Shown one piece after another: positions 17,315 to 26,747 of a DNA stretch of 64,000 nucleotides. Source of the stretch: an uncultured Nitrosomonadales bacterium. GTDB taxonomy: Bacteria > Pseudomonadota > Gammaproteobacteria > Burkholderiales > Methylophilaceae. The DNA lies in contig CAJWVO010000003.1 of NCBI GenBank assembly GCA_913048465.1, positions 1-64,000 on the forward strand. Reading direction: 5' to 3'. Position 1 is the first letter of the stretch. The number at the start of each line of letters is the position of its first letter. Both the position numbers and the translations under genes were made by a program. Under the pieces are notes generated by a model. The model saw nothing but the letters and a program-made list of their open reading frames with translations, had not been told where the DNA came from and did no database searches.

Positions 17315-17772
17315 TGATCAGCTTTTTAAAAAGAAGGCCATTAATAATATTATTGATAGCTGCATTAATTATTTTATGCTCCTCTAACTTTATTATTTTA
17401 AATTTTGGGTTTGAAGGCGTAACTCAAAAAATAGCTTTAGAAAATAATCGTTATTTCCCTAAAGGATATTTTATTGGTCTTATTTGGACTTTGTTAGTGA
17501 TTCTTCAAACAATCGTTTTTAAATCTTTAAAATCTCAATTTAACTCATTGCTTGTTTTAATACTTATTATAAATTGTTTTTTATATCCAATTTATACTTT
17601 GGGTTTTTCTGTACTAAGTATGATTATTCTTGGTAATTTGACAACATTGATTTTTAGCTCATTTATTGCAGGTTTAATTTATGTCGAATCTAAAATTTTA
17701 TCGTTACTGATTGCCTTAACATCATTGTGGATTTTGTTTGTAACTTACTTTTTGATAAACGTTCACCTATAA
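17314..17772 (+). CDS. Five-helix membrane protein, divergent TspO/MBR-like
   Basis: A 152-aa hydrophobic protein with five predicted membrane helices. Helix 2, FPKGYFIGLIWTLLVILQT, resembles the TspO segment where P-x-G/W is followed by a WTILY-like core, and helix 5, IALTSLWILFVTYFLIN, resembles the TspO C-terminal LLWLLFATYLN helix. Typical tryptophan-rich loops are reduced. TspO proteins bind tetrapyrroles or sterols and are used in stress or pigment regulation; that function is not shown here. The ATG overlaps the purC stop by one base. Alternatively it is an unrelated five-TM protein; the TspO call is tentative. Confidence 0.5.
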   Translation: MISFLKRRPLIILLIAALIILCSSNFIILNFGFEGVTQKIALENNRYFPKGYFIGLIWTLLVILQTIVFKSLKSQFNSLLVLILIINCFLYPIYTLGFSVLSMIILGNLTTLIFSSFIAGLIYVESKILSLLIALTSLWILFVTYFLINVHL

Positions 17773-17803
17773 AAAAAACCCATTTAAAAATGGGCTTTTT
17801 TTT
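17773..17803. terminator. Bidirectional terminator between the TspO-like gene and hppA
   Basis: An A-run, CCCATTT, a short A loop, AAATGGG and a long T-run form a hairpin that works on both strands. It begins right after the stop of the plus-strand gene and lies 17 bases from the end of convergent hppA. It is the only convergent protein-gene pair in this window separated by an evident shared terminator. Confidence 0.85.
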
Positions 17804-17819
17804 GATAATTATTTAAAAC

Positions 17820-19847
17820 TTATAGCAACGGTACAATTAGAAGTGCAACGATGTTAATAATTTTAATAAGAGGGTTGATCGCTGGACCAGCAGTATCTTT
17901 GTATGGGTCTCCAACAGTATCACCTGTTACAGAAGCTTTATGAGCTTCAGAACCTTTACCGCCATGGTGCCCATCTTCAATATGTTTTTTAGCATTATCC
18001 CAAGCACCGCCACCAGTACACATTGAAATTGCCACGAAAAGACCTGTAACAATTGTACCCATCAACAGACCACCTAAGCCTTGAGCTCCTAATGGCGATA
18101 AACCAACAATAATAGGAACAGCAACAGGTAATAGTGATGGAACAACCATCTCTTTAATTGCAGATGAGGTTAATAAATCAACGGCTTTAGCATAATCAGG
18201 TTGACCTTTACCAGTCATAATTCCCTTGATTGTTTTAAACTGTCTTCTCACTTCTTCAACAACCGAACCAGCTGCTCTTCCAACAGCCTCCATCGCCATA
18301 GCTGCAAAGAGATATGGGATCAGACCACCGATGATTAGGCCAATAATTACGTTTGGCTCACTCAGATCAAATGTAGCAATGATTCCGTAGACATCAAGTT
18401 TGTGCGTGTAGTCTGCAAAAAGAACCAATGATGCTAAACCAGCTGAACCAATAGCATAACCTTTAGTTACAGCTTTTGTAGTGTTACCAACCGCATCAAG
18501 TGGATCAGTCACGTCTCTCACTTTTTGTGGAAGACCAGACATCTCGGCAATACCACCAGCGTTGTCAGTAATTGGACCGTATGCATCAAGTGCCACAATA
18601 ATACCCGCCATGCTTAACATTGATGTCGCTGCTATAGCAACACCGTAAAGGTTCGCAAATGAGTATGAAAGAAAAATTGCTAAACAAACAGATATCACAG
18701 GAAGTGCAGTTGCTTTCATTGAGATACCAATACCAGCAATAATATTTGTAGCATGACCAGTTTCAGAAGCTTTAGCTACATGTTGAACTGGTTTATATTC
18801 TGTACCAGTGTAATATTCAGTGATAAATACTAATGCAGCAGTTAACACTAATCCAATTGCAGCTGAACCAAACAAACCTACTGCTGGGTAAGTAATACCA
18901 TCGACAACAATGCCAGATGGGAACAAATACTCAGAAACGTAGAAGAAGGCAATGAGTGATAAAAGACCCGCAATAGCCAAACCCCTGTAAAGTGCAGGCA
19001 TCACATTTGTCATCTTATTGTTAGCTTTAACAAAGAAACAACCAATGATAGACGCAATAATTGAAACAGCACCTAACAATAATGGATACAGAACACCATT
19101 AACACTATCGCCAGTGATCATTAAACCACCTAAAACCATAGTTGCAATAATAGTAACTGCATAAGTTTCAAATAAATCAGCAGCCATACCTGCGCAATCA
19201 CCAACATTGTCACCAACATTGTCTGCGATAACTGCAGGGTTTCTAGGATCGTCTTCAGGAATTCCAGCTTCAACTTTGCCTACTAAGTCAGCACCAACAT
19301 CAGCACCCTTAGTAAAAATACCACCACCAAGTCTTGCAAAAATGGAGATTAGAGATGAGCCAAACGCTAAACCAATTAAAGGATTAAGATTTTCAGCTTC
19401 AGTGCCACCAAGGTATAAATAAAAACCTGCAACGCCTAACAGACCCAATCCAACTACAAGCATACCTGTAATTGCACCGCCTTTAAAAGCCACATCAAAA
19501 GCTGGCACAATTCCTTTAGTTGCTGCTTGAGCTGTTCTTACATTAGAACGAACTGAAACATTCATCCCTATAAAACCACAAGCACCTGATAATATAGCAC
19601 CAACAACAAAACCGATCGCTGTATCAAGGTCAATAAATTGAGCGATTAATATAGTTAAAATAATACCAACAATAGCGATTGTTTTGTATTGACGTGACAA
19701 ATATGCAGACGCACCTTTTTGGATAGCGTTTGCAATATCTTGCATTTTCTTATTTCCTGCCGGTAGGCTAAGAATAGACTTTGAAACTAAGGCACCATAT
19801 ATAACAGCAATTACCGCGGCTGCTAATGCCATTTGGATTTCCGACAT
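17820..19847 (-). CDS. hppA: Membrane-bound K+-independent proton-pumping pyrophosphatase
   Basis: HppA couples pyrophosphate hydrolysis to proton export across the inner membrane, recovering energy from biosynthetic PPi. About 15-16 hydrophobic helices, the PPi site [35 protein letters not shown] region and the later [16 protein letters not shown] and [15 protein letters not shown] motifs are intact. The helix motif [10 protein letters not shown] carries Lys and Thr at the positions that are Ala and Gly in K+-dependent enzymes, so this is predicted to be K+-independent and H+-specific. I place the start at ATG 19847 because GGGAGGAAG lies just upstream; the ORF track adds 9 residues. Product is 675 aa. 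Confidence 0.97.
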   Translation of the reverse strand: MSEIQMALAAAVIAVIYGALVSKSILSLPAGNKKMQDIANAIQKGASAYLSRQYKTIAIVGIILTILIAQFIDLDTAIGFVVGAILSGACGFIGMNVSVRSNVRTAQAATKGIVPAFDVAFKGGAITGMLVVGLGLLGVAGFYLYLGGTEAENLNPLIGLAFGSSLISIFARLGGGIFTKGADVGADLVGKVEAGIPEDDPRNPAVIADNVGDNVGDCAGMAADLFETYAVTIIATMVLGGLMITGDSVNGVLYPLLLGAVSIIASIIGCFFVKANNKMTNVMPALYRGLAIAGLLSLIAFFYVSEYLFPSGIVVDGITYPAVGLFGSAAIGLVLTAALVFITEYYTGTEYKPVQHVAKASETGHATNIIAGIGISMKATALPVISVCLAIFLSYSFANLYGVAIAATSMLSMAGIIVALDAYGPITDNAGGIAEMSGLPQKVRDVTDPLDAVGNTTKAVTKGYAIGSAGLASLVLFADYTHKLDVYGIIATFDLSEPNVIIGLIIGGLIPYLFAAMAMEAVGRAAGSVVEEVRRQFKTIKGIMTGKGQPDYAKAVDLLTSSAIKEMVVPSLLPVAVPIIVGLSPLGAQGLGGLLMGTIVTGLFVAISMCTGGGAWDNAKKHIEDGHHGGKGSEAHKASVTGDTVGDPYKDTAGPAINPLIKIINIVALLIVPLL

Positions 19848-19919
19848 ACTTCCTCCCTGAGTTACATATTTCAAAAAAAAGCAATTATCTCATATTTAAG
19901 GTGATTTGGACATTATTCC

Positions 19920-20714
19920 TTATAAGTTAAAAAGACTTATAAGTCCTATGCTTATTAAAAGGTAAGCGAATAATTTTTTAATAATATTTTGATTCAAAGA
20001 AACCAAGAGTTTGGTTGAGATGAAGATTGTAAAGATGCTTGGCAAAGTTAAAAATATAAAAGATTTAATGTAAATATTTCCATAGTCAAAAAAAGAATTT
20101 AATAAAGGCGAGGTTTCTAAAATAAGGTTTTGAGAAACAAAACCAAGAATTGTACCAATACCAATTACAACACCGAGAAGTGAACTGCTTGATATAGCAA
20201 GCTTTATATCAATTTTTTTTGCTTCTAAGTAAGGAACAAATAAGGTGCCACCACCAATTCCTACAATGGATGATAATGCTCCAAAAATAAAGCTAATGGC
20301 CTTTAAAGGTAAAGAATATAAAAAATTTAGATTTGCTCGATCCAATAATTTAAGAGCAGAAAAAAAACAATAAAATATAAAAAAATATTTTAGAAAATTA
20401 AAATTTGCAAAGTGGATAATATAACTACCAATTAAAGATCCAAAAAATAAATACCCAATAACGTTAGATAAGTAAGAAAAATTAAAATTATTATTTTTAA
20501 CATGAAAAAAAGTAGCCATAGATCCTGTAAAAATAATTGACAGCATGGAGGATCCAATTCCATAAGCATAAGCATCGGCACCGGGCAAATCGTTGAAATG
20601 AATCATCAAAAAAGTAACAATTGGGACAATAATTAATCCACCGCCGATACCAAACAATCCTGCTAAGAAACCAACCACAATTCCAGTTGAACAGAGTATT
20701 AATATTTCAATCAT
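19920..20714 (-). CDS. TauE/SafE-family membrane transporter
   Basis: A 264-aa membrane protein with about eight helices and the two family repeats visible: AGLFGIGGGLIIVPIVTFLM near the N-terminus and SSIVGIGGGTLFVPYLEAKK in the middle. TauE/SafE proteins move organic sulfonates, sulfoacetate or other small anions; the substrate cannot be read from sequence. Its start overlaps the end of dciA by 8 bases, so the two are probably co-transcribed, which is likely just compaction rather than shared function. The 72-bp gap to hppA holds no evident terminator. Confidence 0.85.
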   Translation of the reverse strand: MIEILILCSTGIVVGFLAGLFGIGGGLIIVPIVTFLMIHFNDLPGADAYAYGIGSSMLSIIFTGSMATFFHVKNNNFNFSYLSNVIGYLFFGSLIGSYIIHFANFNFLKYFFIFYCFFSALKLLDRANLNFLYSLPLKAISFIFGALSSIVGIGGGTLFVPYLEAKKIDIKLAISSSSLLGVVIGIGTILGFVSQNLILETSPLLNSFFDYGNIYIKSFIFLTLPSIFTIFISTKLLVSLNQNIIKKLFAYLLISIGLISLFNL

Positions 20715-21111
20715 TTTTTTTTGACAAATAATCTTTTAGAGGAGAGTCATCAAGGTTTTTAGATAGAGAAGCCCAGATTTTAGCGGCTTTGTTTGATAGT
20801 TTTTTATTTGAAGTGAACTTCATTTCTCTTTTTACAACTGACGGATCTACTTTCGAATAAATTTCAGAGAATACAATTTTATTCTGTATCAAATTGAGTT
20901 CCTTGAGCACTTCTTTTTTAATTATTTTAAATTTACTAGCAAAAGAATTTTTACTGAATGTTATAAAAAGTGAGTTGTCTCGAATGGTAAGTTTTGATTG
21001 CTTATCTCCGATCATTTTTATGAGATTCAATCGAATTCCTTTTAGAATTTCGTTGTTGATTGATATTTCTCTAAATTGATCAGTTTTCAGCAATTTTTTA
21101 AGTGATTCCAT
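20707..21111 (-). CDS. DciA-like (DUF721) protein
   Basis: A 134-aa soluble basic protein. Its placement immediately divergent from an M23 peptidase gene followed by secA is the same as for DUF721/DciA genes in betaproteobacteria, and the N-terminal KH-like core (RLNLIKMIGDKQSKLTIRDNSLFITFSKNSFASKFKIIKKEVLKEL) fits that family's beta-alpha pattern. DciA loads or assists the replicative helicase DnaB in bacteria lacking DnaC. The C-terminal tail (LSNKAAKIWASLSKNLDDSPLKDYL) is charged and probably flexible. Sequence conservation is low, so the call rests on synteny plus pattern. Only 20 bp separate its start from the divergent M23 gene. Confidence 0.65.
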   Translation of the reverse strand: MESLKKLLKTDQFREISINNEILKGIRLNLIKMIGDKQSKLTIRDNSLFITFSKNSFASKFKIIKKEVLKELNLIQNKIVFSEIYSKVDPSVVKREMKFTSNKKLSNKAAKIWASLSKNLDDSPLKDYLSKKND

Positions 21112-21131
21112 ATATAATATGATACTAAATT

Positions 21132-22028
21132 ATGAAAATTTTATTTATAAGTAAAAATAATATTAAAAGACCCTTAACTCTGAGCATACAGTTATTTGTT
21201 TTTTTTATGCTTATCTTGATATTTGTTGTTTCAATTGCTGTGTATAGTGTGAGCAATAAATTAGCAAAACATTATTCTGATGAAAAAATTGAAACTCTTA
21301 AATTAGATTTAGATTTTGCTAGCTACCAAAGAAGCCTTCAGTTATACATACAGCAAATTGGAGAAATCAATGCTCGATTAGCTGATCTGGATAATCAAAC
21401 TGAAAGACTTCAAGGTATTTTGAAAAAACAGATAGTTGGTAAACAAAAATTACCTACCTTGCCAAAAAAAGAAAAAGAATTTGAAAACCAAGGTGGACCT
21501 TTTATAAATTCTAATTTGACTGATCAGGATATTCAGATTGCGTTACAAGCACTAATGTATCGTATGCAAATAAGAGAGGACATTTTTAATGAAACAGAGT
21601 CTATTTTATTAAAGCAAAGTGTTATAAAAGATACATTGCCAGATTTATATCCTGTCAGTGTTGGTTATCGTTCATCGAGTTATGGTTGGAGAATCGATCC
21701 AATTCTTGGAATAAGATCATTCCATGAAGGTTTAGACTTCTCAGCAGCCGAGGGGGATGAAATCAGAGCCACCGCCTCAGGTATTGTTACTGCTGCTGGA
21801 AAAGCACCACATTATGGTAATTATGTAAAAATTAAACATGGAGGCGGAATTGAAACTCGATATGCTCATGCTTCAAAACTATTAGTAAGAAAAGGTGACT
21901 TAATCACTAAAGACCAAGTCATCGCATTAGTTGGTAACACTGGAAGATCGACCGGACCTCATCTGCATTATGAAATAAGGCTCAATGGCAGATCTCTAGA
22001 TCCGAGAAAATATCTAAAGAAAAAATAA
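21132..22028 (+). CDS. M23-family peptidoglycan endopeptidase (LytM domain), membrane-anchored
   Basis: A 298-aa protein with a short basic N-terminus, one transmembrane helix (about residues 17-40), a coiled coil (about 50-100) and a C-terminal LytM/M23 domain. Zinc ligands are intact: the H and D of SFHEGLDFS and the final HxH in STGPHLHYEIRL, plus RYAHAS. The protein therefore should cleave peptidoglycan cross-links or, less likely, act as an amidase activator. In many betaproteobacteria it precedes secA, as here (3-base gap). The start lacks a Shine-Dalgarno site; TATAAT at 21113-21118 would give a near-leaderless message. Confidence 0.92.
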   Translation: MKILFISKNNIKRPLTLSIQLFVFFMLILIFVVSIAVYSVSNKLAKHYSDEKIETLKLDLDFASYQRSLQLYIQQIGEINARLADLDNQTERLQGILKKQIVGKQKLPTLPKKEKEFENQGGPFINSNLTDQDIQIALQALMYRMQIREDIFNETESILLKQSVIKDTLPDLYPVSVGYRSSSYGWRIDPILGIRSFHEGLDFSAAEGDEIRATASGIVTAAGKAPHYGNYVKIKHGGGIETRYAHASKLLVRKGDLITKDQVIALVGNTGRSTGPHLHYEIRLNGRSLDPRKYLKKK

Positions 22029-22031
22029 ATC

Positions 22032-24707
22032 ATGTTAAAGACACTTATCAATGCTGTAATTGGTAACAGCAATCAGAGATTGTTAAAAAAATATTCATCA
22101 ATAGTTAATAAGATTAATGAATTAGAGACCGATATACAAAAATTAAAAGATAAAGAATTTGTAAAAAAAACAAGTGAGTTAAAGGAGCTTTATAAGAAAG
22201 ACGGTTTTTCAGACAATATAATGATACAGGCATTTGCGCTGGTTCGTGAGGCCAGTGTGAGAACTTTAGGTTTAAGACACTTTGATGAGCAAATGATTGG
22301 TGGAATTGCGCTCCATAATGGCAAGGTTGCTGAGATGAAAACGGGCGAGGGAAAAACTTTGGTTGCTACCTTGCCAGCTTACTTAAATGCGCTTACAGGA
22401 AATGGTGTGCACGTTATTACAGTTAATGATTATCTAGCAAGACGTGATGCTGAGTGGATGGGAAAAGTTTATGAGTTTTTAGGTTTAACTGTAGGCATTA
22501 ACCAAACTCAATTGCCAACTGAGGAAAAATTAAAAGCCTACGCTGCAGATATCACTTATGGAACCAATAATGAATTTGGCTTTGATTATTTGAGAGATAA
22601 TATGGTTTACTCACAAGATCAAAAAGTTCAAAAAGGCCTAAATTTCGCTTTAATTGATGAAGTTGATTCCATATTAATTGATGAGGCTAGAACGCCATTA
22701 GTTATCTCAGGTCAATCAGATGTTGATGTCAATCTTTACGGAAAACTTGACCAAATTGTTCCAAGCTTAAAAAGACAAGATAAAGAAGATGGTGATGGAG
22801 ACTATTGGATTGATGAAAAAACGACTGGAGTCATCTTGTCCGAAAGTGGACACAATAATGTTGAAGAAGTATTAACCAAGCTTGGGGTTTTGGAGAAAAA
22901 TTCAAACCTATATGATCCTGAAAATATCAGCCTATTGCATTATGTCCAATCAGCTCTCAAAGCACATAATTTATTCATTAAGGATAAAGATTATGTGGTT
23001 AAAGATGGTGCAGTTGTGATTATAGATGAATTTACTGGTCGTATGATGCCTGGCCGAAGATGGTCAGATGGACTTCATCAGGCTATCGAAGCAAAGGAAA
23101 AGGTTAAAATTCAAAGAGAATCAAAAACACTTGCAGGCATTACATTTCAAAATTACTTCCGCCTCTACAACAAGATATCTGGAATGACGGGAACTGCGGA
23201 AACGGAAGCTGAAGAATTTAAACATATTTATAATTTGGAAACATTAGTCATCCCTCCACATCGGCAAATTACTAGAGTCGATTTAATGGATAAAATTTAT
23301 CGAACCTCCGATGAAAGATATAAAGCGTTAATCAATGACATCTTAGACAGAAACAAAAAATCACAACCGATACTCATCGGCACAACATCAATTGAGAGTT
23401 CAGAGTTTATTAGCAAAATATTAAATAAACATAAATTAAAACATCAAGTTCTTAATGCAAAACAACATGAAAAAGAAGCTCATATTATTGAGCAGGCCGG
23501 AAAGCCAGGAATGATTACAATTGCAACTAATATGGCTGGTAGAGGTACAGATATAGTTCTTGGTGGAAATATAGATCCTGAAATTGAACGTCTGTCTAAC
23601 GAGTCAAAAAAGACAGAAGCGGTGACAAAAAAAATAAAAGCCTTAAAAGCTCAATGGAAAAAAGATCATGAAGTGGTTTTGGCTGCTGGCGGCCTTCATA
23701 TCATAGGGACTGAACGTCATGAATCCAGAAGAATTGATAATCAATTAAGGGGGCGTTCAGGAAGGCAAGGTGATCCTGGATCAAGCTGTTTCTATTTATC
23801 CTTGGAAGACTCATTAATGAGAATTTTTGCATCAGATCGTATTTCAAGCATCATGCAAAAATTAAACATGCCAGATAATGAGCCTATTGAGCATAGTTGG
23901 GTAACTAGATCAATTGAGAGTGCTCAGAAAAAAGTTGAGGGAAGAAACTTTGAAATTCGTAAGCAACTACTTGAGTTTGATGAGGTACCCAACAGCCAGA
24001 GAAAAGTAATATACGAACAACGAAATGATGTTTTAAATTCTGACGAATCTGAGGTGATGATCAAAAATATTCTTCATGAAGCAATATCAAATATCGTCTA
24101 TGAATATATTCCATTGGATACTGTTGAGGAAATGTGGGATATCTCCGGTCTGGAAAATCGACTTCAACTTGAATACAACTTAAGCATTAATATAAAGAAA
24201 TGGCTTGATAAAGAACCTAATATTGAGATTGAAACAATTGCCAGCAGAGTTGTTGAACAAGCACAAAGCGATTACTTTAAAAAAGAGACTATTGCTGGGA
24301 AAGAATCTGTTCGCCATTTTGAGAAGTCAATCATGCTGCAGATTATTGACCACCACTGGCGATCTCATTTAACCGCCTTGGATCACTTACGACAAGGGGT
24401 AAGCATGCGCGCATACGGGGGTAAAGATCCAAAACAAGAATTTAAACGTGAGGCTTTTAATATGTTTGAGGTTCTTCTATCTAATATAAAAAATGAAATT
24501 GCGAAGGTTGTAATGCTGGTTGAAGTAAAAACAGAAGAGCAAACCAAAAAATTAGACCAAAAAAATCAACAAGTAGTAGATAAAGCGAGCTTGGATTCTC
24601 AAAATCAAGATGATCAGATTAGTCAGCAAAGAAAAATCGGCAGGAATGAGAGCTGTCCCTGCGGCAGTGGCAAAAAATATAAACATTGTCATGGTGTGTT
24701 GAGTTAA
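22032..24707 (+). CDS. secA: Protein translocase ATPase SecA
   Basis: SecA drives preproteins through SecYEG using ATP. The DEAD motor motifs are intact: MKTGEGKTLVATLP (Walker A, about residue 100), LIDEVDSILIDEARTPLVIS, TNMAGRGTDIVLGG and GRSGRQGDPGSS. The preprotein cross-linking, scaffold and wing domains fill the rest, and the C-terminus ends in the zinc-binding SEC-C motif CPCGSGKKYKHCH used to contact SecB and phospholipids. Length is 891 aa. It overlaps the DUF1289 gene by one base (TAATG). The window also carries secD, secF, yajC and ffh, so much of the Sec export system is here. Confidence 0.98.
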   Translation: MLKTLINAVIGNSNQRLLKKYSSIVNKINELETDIQKLKDKEFVKKTSELKELYKKDGFSDNIMIQAFALVREASVRTLGLRHFDEQMIGGIALHNGKVAEMKTGEGKTLVATLPAYLNALTGNGVHVITVNDYLARRDAEWMGKVYEFLGLTVGINQTQLPTEEKLKAYAADITYGTNNEFGFDYLRDNMVYSQDQKVQKGLNFALIDEVDSILIDEARTPLVISGQSDVDVNLYGKLDQIVPSLKRQDKEDGDGDYWIDEKTTGVILSESGHNNVEEVLTKLGVLEKNSNLYDPENISLLHYVQSALKAHNLFIKDKDYVVKDGAVVIIDEFTGRMMPGRRWSDGLHQAIEAKEKVKIQRESKTLAGITFQNYFRLYNKISGMTGTAETEAEEFKHIYNLETLVIPPHRQITRVDLMDKIYRTSDERYKALINDILDRNKKSQPILIGTTSIESSEFISKILNKHKLKHQVLNAKQHEKEAHIIEQAGKPGMITIATNMAGRGTDIVLGGNIDPEIERLSNESKKTEAVTKKIKALKAQWKKDHEVVLAAGGLHIIGTERHESRRIDNQLRGRSGRQGDPGSSCFYLSLEDSLMRIFASDRISSIMQKLNMPDNEPIEHSWVTRSIESAQKKVEGRNFEIRKQLLEFDEVPNSQRKVIYEQRNDVLNSDESEVMIKNILHEAISNIVYEYIPLDTVEEMWDISGLENRLQLEYNLSINIKKWLDKEPNIEIETIASRVVEQAQSDYFKKETIAGKESVRHFEKSIMLQIIDHHWRSHLTALDHLRQGVSMRAYGGKDPKQEFKREAFNMFEVLLSNIKNEIAKVVMLVEVKTEEQTKKLDQKNQQVVDKASLDSQNQDDQISQQRKIGRNESCPCGSGKKYKHCHGVLS

Positions 24708-24883
24708 TGAATAAAGAAATCATTACCCCTTGCATTGGAATTTGTTCTTATAATGCTGATGGTCTCTGTGTCGGATGCTTTAGAACATGTGACGAGATAG
24801 TTAATTGGTTTGATATGTCTGACGATGAGAGAAAGTCTGTCATGCTGCAACTTGATAGTAGAGCAGAATCAAGTTTTGATTAA
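24707..24883 (+). CDS. DUF1289 small cysteine-rich protein
   Basis: A 58-aa protein with the DUF1289 pattern: TPCIGICSYNADGLCVGCFRTCDEI, that is C-x3-C-x7-C-x2-C, then WFDMSDDERKSVM. The cysteines suggest a metal or iron-sulfur site; function is unknown. I choose ATG 24707, which overlaps the secA stop as TAATG, over the ORF-track start at 24686. The 3' end overlaps the convergent nth gene by 15 bases. Confidence 0.85.
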   Translation: MNKEIITPCIGICSYNADGLCVGCFRTCDEIVNWFDMSDDERKSVMLQLDSRAESSFD

Positions 24884-25507
24884 TTTTTTTTTATATTCAC
24901 AAAAATCATAAATACAACAATCAGAACAACCAGGGTTTTGAGCTTTACATACGTATCGACCATGTAAAATTAATAAGTGATGTGCATCAATAAGGAATTC
25001 AGTTGGCGTGAGCCTTGTCAGTTTTTTTTCCACCTCTAAAGGTGTTTTTCCTTGAGCTAAATTAATACGATTTGCTAACCTAAAAATATGAGTATCGACT
25101 GCAATTACTGGTTGATCAAATACGGTATTTAAAACAACGTTAGCTGTTTTTCTTCCCACTCCAGGGAGACTTTCAAGCTCTTTTCTAGAATATGGGACCT
25201 CGCCATTATATTCGGTTATTAGTATTGAACTTGTAAGCTGAATATTTTTAGCTTTATTTTTATATAAGCCTATTGAGTTAATTAATGATTCAATTTTATC
25301 AAGTGAAAGCTTAGAAAGTTTGAGTGGATTAGGAGCAATTTTAAAAAGTTTTGCTGTAACGCGATTTACCTGGATATCTGTGGTTTGGGCTGAAAGTATT
25401 ACTGCAATAAGAAGCTCAAATGTATTTTTATAAACAAGCTCTGTTTTTGGTTCTTTGATATGATTTTTTAATGCATTAAAAATATTCCATCTTTTTTCAT
25501 AATTCAT
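24869..25507 (-). CDS. nth: Endonuclease III
   Basis: Nth is the bifunctional DNA glycosylase/AP lyase that removes oxidised pyrimidines. The helix-hairpin-helix SLPGVGRKTANVVLN holds the catalytic lysine, VDTHIFRLANRI holds the catalytic aspartate, and the C-terminal CKAQNPGCSDCCIYDFC gives the C-x6-C-x2-C-x5-C [4Fe-4S] ligand set. Its length of 212 aa is normal. It is the last gene of the rnfABCDGE-nth operon, as in E. coli rsx-nth, 6 bases after rnfE, and its end overlaps the DUF1289 gene on the other strand. Confidence 0.97.
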   Translation of the reverse strand: MNYEKRWNIFNALKNHIKEPKTELVYKNTFELLIAVILSAQTTDIQVNRVTAKLFKIAPNPLKLSKLSLDKIESLINSIGLYKNKAKNIQLTSSILITEYNGEVPYSRKELESLPGVGRKTANVVLNTVFDQPVIAVDTHIFRLANRINLAQGKTPLEVEKKLTRLTPTEFLIDAHHLLILHGRYVCKAQNPGCSDCCIYDFCEYKKKLIKT

Positions 25508-25513
25508 TTGAGT

Positions 25514-26140
25514 TTATCTTTTTTGATTAACCAAGTTAAGAAATAAAATTAATGCAGATAGGGCAATAAAAGCTCCAGGAGGAAGGGCAGCTAATAGAAA
25601 ACCATCCGAACTATCAAAAAGCTGAATAGTTAAAAATTCATATTTATCACCAATTAAAAAATGTACATTTTGGAATAATGTTCCATTACCCACTATTTCA
25701 CGAACTGCTCCCAGAATAATGAGAACAAAGGTTAAACCGATCCCCATAAAAAATCCATCATAAAGGGAGGGGAGGGTTGCGTTTTTTGATGCAAATGCTT
25801 CAACTCGAGCTAGGACAATACAGTTAGTAACAATTAGTGGAATAAAAATTCCTAAAGCATCATACAGTGGTTTTGATAATGCATTGATACTTAGATCAAC
25901 AATTGTAACTAAGCCAGCTATTACCAGAATAAATATGGGCACACGGGCTGACTCTGGTACATAGTTTCGTATTGGAGAAATTGAAATGTTAGATAACATC
26001 ATTACAAAAATTGTTGCAACACCAAGTGCAACACCATTTGTGATATTTACTGTCACTGCAAGAGTTGGACAAAGCCCAAGAAGCTGAACCAAGCCTGCAT
26101 TCTGTTTCCATAAACCATCTTTTATTTGTTCTTTAATCAT
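25514..26140 (-). CDS. rnfE: Rnf electron transport complex subunit E
   Basis: RnfE is one of the two homologous six-helix integral subunits (with RnfA) of the ferredoxin:NAD+ ion-translocating Rnf complex. It is 208 aa, begins IKEQIKDGLWKQNAGLVQLLGLCPTLAVT, and contains FIPLIVTNCIVLARVEAFASKN, the conserved cysteine-bearing motif matched in RnfA by [11 protein letters not shown], thought to hold an inter-subunit [2Fe-2S] cluster. It overlaps rnfG by 8 bases. The complex may run forward (NADH formation) or in reverse (making reduced ferredoxin). Confidence 0.95.
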   Translation of the reverse strand: MIKEQIKDGLWKQNAGLVQLLGLCPTLAVTVNITNGVALGVATIFVMMLSNISISPIRNYVPESARVPIFILVIAGLVTIVDLSINALSKPLYDALGIFIPLIVTNCIVLARVEAFASKNATLPSLYDGFFMGIGLTFVLIILGAVREIVGNGTLFQNVHFLIGDKYEFLTIQLFDSSDGFLLAALPPGAFIALSALILFLNLVNQKR

Positions 26141-26747
26141 TAAACAGCTCTTTATTTTCTTTATAAAATAGTAAAGTATTCTTAACAGAATTTATTACTG
26201 CACGTGGTGTTATCGTAGCTCCTGCTTTGTAATCAAAAGTACCTTGATCTTTCTTAACCCTCCAGTCAAGATCAGCTCTATTACTCAAGCTCATGCCGTT
26301 AAAATTAAAAATCCAAGTTGATTTCTTTTGATCAATGTAATCTCCAAGGCCAGGAGTTTCTTTATGATCAATAATTCTTGATCCAATAATTTCATCATTA
26401 CTGTTGATCGCAGTCAAAATAGTAATATCTCCACTATATCCATCTGGTGCAATGGATTCAATTAAAACAGCCTGAAGGATATTATTTTTTTTAGCTAAAT
26501 AGACATTTGTTACCGTTTTATTTTTTAGTAAATCATTCGGTTTAACAGTTATATAAGTATTAATTAGATTATTGTCATAATCTAAACCATCTAAGATCTC
26601 ATTGAGTAACTTTGTTTTAAATTCAATTTTATTTTGTTTTATTAAAGGATTACTTTTTTCAAAAGTAATGCTCAGGCTGACTGCGAAAATCAAACCTAGC
26701 AATGAAATGATACTTATGGTTTTAAGAATAATTTTGTATTCACTCAT
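26133..26747 (-). CDS. rnfG: Rnf electron transport complex subunit G
   Basis: RnfG is a single-span subunit with a periplasmic domain carrying covalently bound FMN. One N-terminal helix (about residues 9-26) is followed by the FMN-binding domain, with the threonine attachment motif AGATITPRAVINSV near the C-terminus. The motif is AGAT in place of the usual SGAT, keeping the threonine. I set the start at ATG 26747 (MSEYKIILK), overlapping rnfD by 8 bases; the ORF-track start lies deeper in rnfD and adds 11 residues. Length is then 204 aa. Confidence 0.92.
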   Translation of the reverse strand: MSEYKIILKTISIISLLGLIFAVSLSITFEKSNPLIKQNKIEFKTKLLNEILDGLDYDNNLINTYITVKPNDLLKNKTVTNVYLAKKNNILQAVLIESIAPDGYSGDITILTAINSNDEIIGSRIIDHKETPGLGDYIDQKKSTWIFNFNGMSLSNRADLDWRVKKDQGTFDYKAGATITPRAVINSVKNTLLFYKENKELFND

